DNA from: Actinoplanes sp. TFC3
GTDB lineage: Bacteria > Actinomycetota > Actinomycetes > Mycobacteriales > Micromonosporaceae
Length of the DNA stretch: 64,000 nt
Assembly (NCBI RefSeq): GCF_001553785.1
Contig: NZ_LOJP01000001.1
Span: 732,890 to 796,889 of the forward strand
Direction: 5' to 3'
The notes beneath the pieces are model-generated. The model worked only from the letters and a program-made list of their open reading frames with translations, ran no database searches and was not told where the DNA came from. This document shows, one piece after another, positions 62,738 through 64,000 of this stretch. Numbering within the stretch: position 1 is the first letter of the stretch; each line of letters starts with the position of its first letter. A program made the position numbers and the translations under genes.

Positions 62738-64000
62738 TTAGTCTTCGAAGCCTTCGTTGATGCCATCGATCGCACCCGTGACGAAGCCTCCGACCCCGCC
62801 AGCAGCCGCGCCCCCCGCGCATCCTTCGAACAGAGTCGCGAGGCATCCCCCGACCAGCCCCATGACGGTGTCCTTGGCCCACGTGTTGACCATAGCGTTC
62901 CAGTCGTACATGCCCGTCGGGTCGGTGTAGTTGATGGGGTTGTCGACGGCATAGGCGTAGCGGTTTCCACGAGCGGGATCGCCGATGAAGCTCAAACTGT
63001 CCTGCTGGGTAAAGCGGCCCTGGTTCGGGTTGAACCACCGTTGCCCGAATCTGGTCAGCGTGGTTGCCTTGTCGTAAATTCCGCCGGCGTAGCCAATGAG
63101 GTTGGGCTGCCCGAGACCACTTTCGCTGGTTGCGGTGGCTGTGCCGTACGGGTCGTACTGGTAGGTGGCGGCCACAGTGTTGTTGCTACTGACGATGGCC
63201 ACGACCGAACCGAGCCCGTCGAGGACGTAGGCGTAATCGGTGGTGCCAATCCGCAGCCCAAGCGGGGTGCCGAGTCCGTCGCGTTCAACGTAGGCTGTCG
63301 TGGCGGTGTCGTTGGTCCAGGACTGCAGCCAGGCCATGCCGTACTGGTCGTCGCGGCCGTAGTCGAGCTTGATCGCGCCGGCCTGGGTCAGTTCAACCTG
63401 GTCGGTGCCGGCGTAGGTGTAGTTGGCCTGGCCGCCGGGGCCGTAGGCGCTGGTCATCTGGTTAGCGGCGTTGTAGCTGAGGGTGCCGATGACTGGTGTG
63501 CTGACCTTGGTCTGGTTGCCGCGGTTTTCGTAGACGTTATTGGTGGTAGTGACCTGGTTGGCCGAGTTGTAGGCCAATGTTTGAGTGGTGGTGCCGTCGA
63601 CCTTGACGCTCTTGCGGTTGCCGTTGGTGTCGTAGTCGTAATCATAAGTCTTGCCGTTGAAGTTCGTGGCCTTGGTCAGGCGGTTGCTCTTGTCGTGGCT
63701 GTATTCGCTGACCTTGCCGGCGATCTCGTCTTTCTGCCACTGGCGCAGACCGGTGTCTTTGTCTTTGTCCGTGGAGCAGGACTGTCCGGAGACGTATTTC
63801 GCATAGCAGTAGGTGGTGTCAAAGACCTTGACCGGGGCGGCGGAGTTTCGCGTTGATGTGATGCGCAACGGCCGGTCGGACTTGTCGTATGTGGTTTCGG
63901 TGTGCAGCGCCCATGTGCTGTTGGTGTCGTTGGTGGCGAAGTATTGGTGGGTGCGGTTGCCGCTCTTGTCGTACTGGAAGTTGTAGCGGGTGCCGCCGGC
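62738..64000 (-). CDS. RHS/YD-repeat polymorphic toxin, C-terminal part (cut by right edge)
   Basis: The open frame enters at the right edge and ends at a TAA at 62738; at least 420 residues are present. YD repeats are seen (YDKSGNRTH, YDYDTNGNRKSV), followed by the RHS core: GLGSVVAIVSSNNTVAATYQ, YDPYGTATAT, and FNPNQGRFTQQDSLSF with NPINYTDPTG, the usual border before the variable tip. The tip has only about 57 residues. It contains a hydrophobic glycine-rich region VMGLVGGCLATLFEGCAGG then AAAGGVGGFVTGAIDGI. Such proteins are secreted toxins that carry variable tips. Here the tip looks membrane-active rather than enzymatic; this is inference. Confidence 0.88.
   Translation of the reverse strand, partial: AGGTRYNFQYDKSGNRTHQYFATNDTNSTWALHTETTYDKSDRPLRITSTRNSAAPVKVFDTTYCYAKYVSGQSCSTDKDKDTGLRQWQKDEIAGKVSEYSHDKSNRLTKATNFNGKTYDYDYDTNGNRKSVKVDGTTTQTLAYNSANQVTTTNNVYENRGNQTKVSTPVIGTLSYNAANQMTSAYGPGGQANYTYAGTDQVELTQAGAIKLDYGRDDQYGMAWLQSWTNDTATTAYVERDGLGTPLGLRIGTTDYAYVLDGLGSVVAIVSSNNTVAATYQYDPYGTATATSESGLGQPNLIGYAGGIYDKATTLTRFGQRWFNPNQGRFTQQDSLSFIGDPARGNRYAYAVDNPINYTDPTGMYDWNAMVNTWAKDTVMGLVGGCLATLFEGCAGGAAAGGVGGFVTGAIDGINEGFED

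Noticed and set aside
62534..63856. A 440-residue valine-rich open frame on the plus strand
   Set aside because: It is antisense to the RHS core, whose YD repeats and DPTG border are unmistakable.

Overview
The window is high-GC DNA with the codon usage, GTG starts and gene families of a filamentous actinomycete. Secreted glycoside hydrolases, a SARP regulator, a P450, XRE/ImmA genes and a YD-repeat toxin locus fit a Micromonosporaceae (Actinoplanes-like) chromosome; the family assignment is inference. It reads as ordinary chromosome up to about 56 kb and as an accessory region from there to the right edge.

Left part (1-15 kb): an aldo/keto reductase cut by the left edge and its divergent AraC regulator, then a complete L-rhamnose regulon. 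On the minus strand lies an ABC importer and isomerase operon (rhaT-rhaP-rhaQ-rhaS-rhaI). On the plus strand lie a LacI-type regulator and an operon of bifunctional aldolase/dehydrogenase, rhamnulokinase and LutABC lactate oxidase. The pathway can therefore run from outside rhamnose to DHAP and pyruvate. Sites resembling TGAAACGTTTCA lie at both control regions.

15-32 kb: an anti-sigma antagonist, a second aldo/keto reductase, an ABC-2 exporter with its TetR regulator, a large membrane-tethered NACHT NTPase, a KdpD-like sensor kinase coupled to a CPA1 Na+/H+ antiporter, a secreted GH3 beta-glucosidase with PA14 insert, an alpha/beta hydrolase, and S-adenosylhomocysteinase under an SAH riboswitch that can be folded from the sequence.

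32-47 kb: a LacI regulator and an IolE-like isomerase that share an 11-bp control motif, an ECF42 sigma factor with its YCII partner, an M48 protease, peptide deformylase, a short UvrA-like ATPase, a P450, an XRE / MAB_1171c-type membrane protein / ImmA-IrrE triad, a YrdC/Sua5 protein, a SARP regulator fused to an ABATE/CGNR module, and an FMN reductase.

47-56 kb: a sugar-related block with a secreted beta-helix protein (GH87-like), Gfo/Idh oxidoreductase, SGNH hydrolase, NAD-dependent epimerase/dehydrogenase, a FucP-type fucose permease and an overlapping orphan solute-binding lipoprotein. A MazG-like pyrophosphohydrolase and an unknown protein follow.

56-64 kb: a gene-poor stretch, a secreted GH16 glucanase, a decayed IS3 element with 26-bp inverted repeats, then a polymorphic-toxin locus on the minus strand. 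An RHS/YD-repeat protein enters from the right edge and ends in a short glycine-rich hydrophobic tip. It is followed by a 58-residue two-helix membrane protein (candidate immunity), a terminator, an IS3 remnant, an orphan deaminase-like toxin tip and a small partner gene. The two tip modules are the best candidates in the window for undescribed biology.
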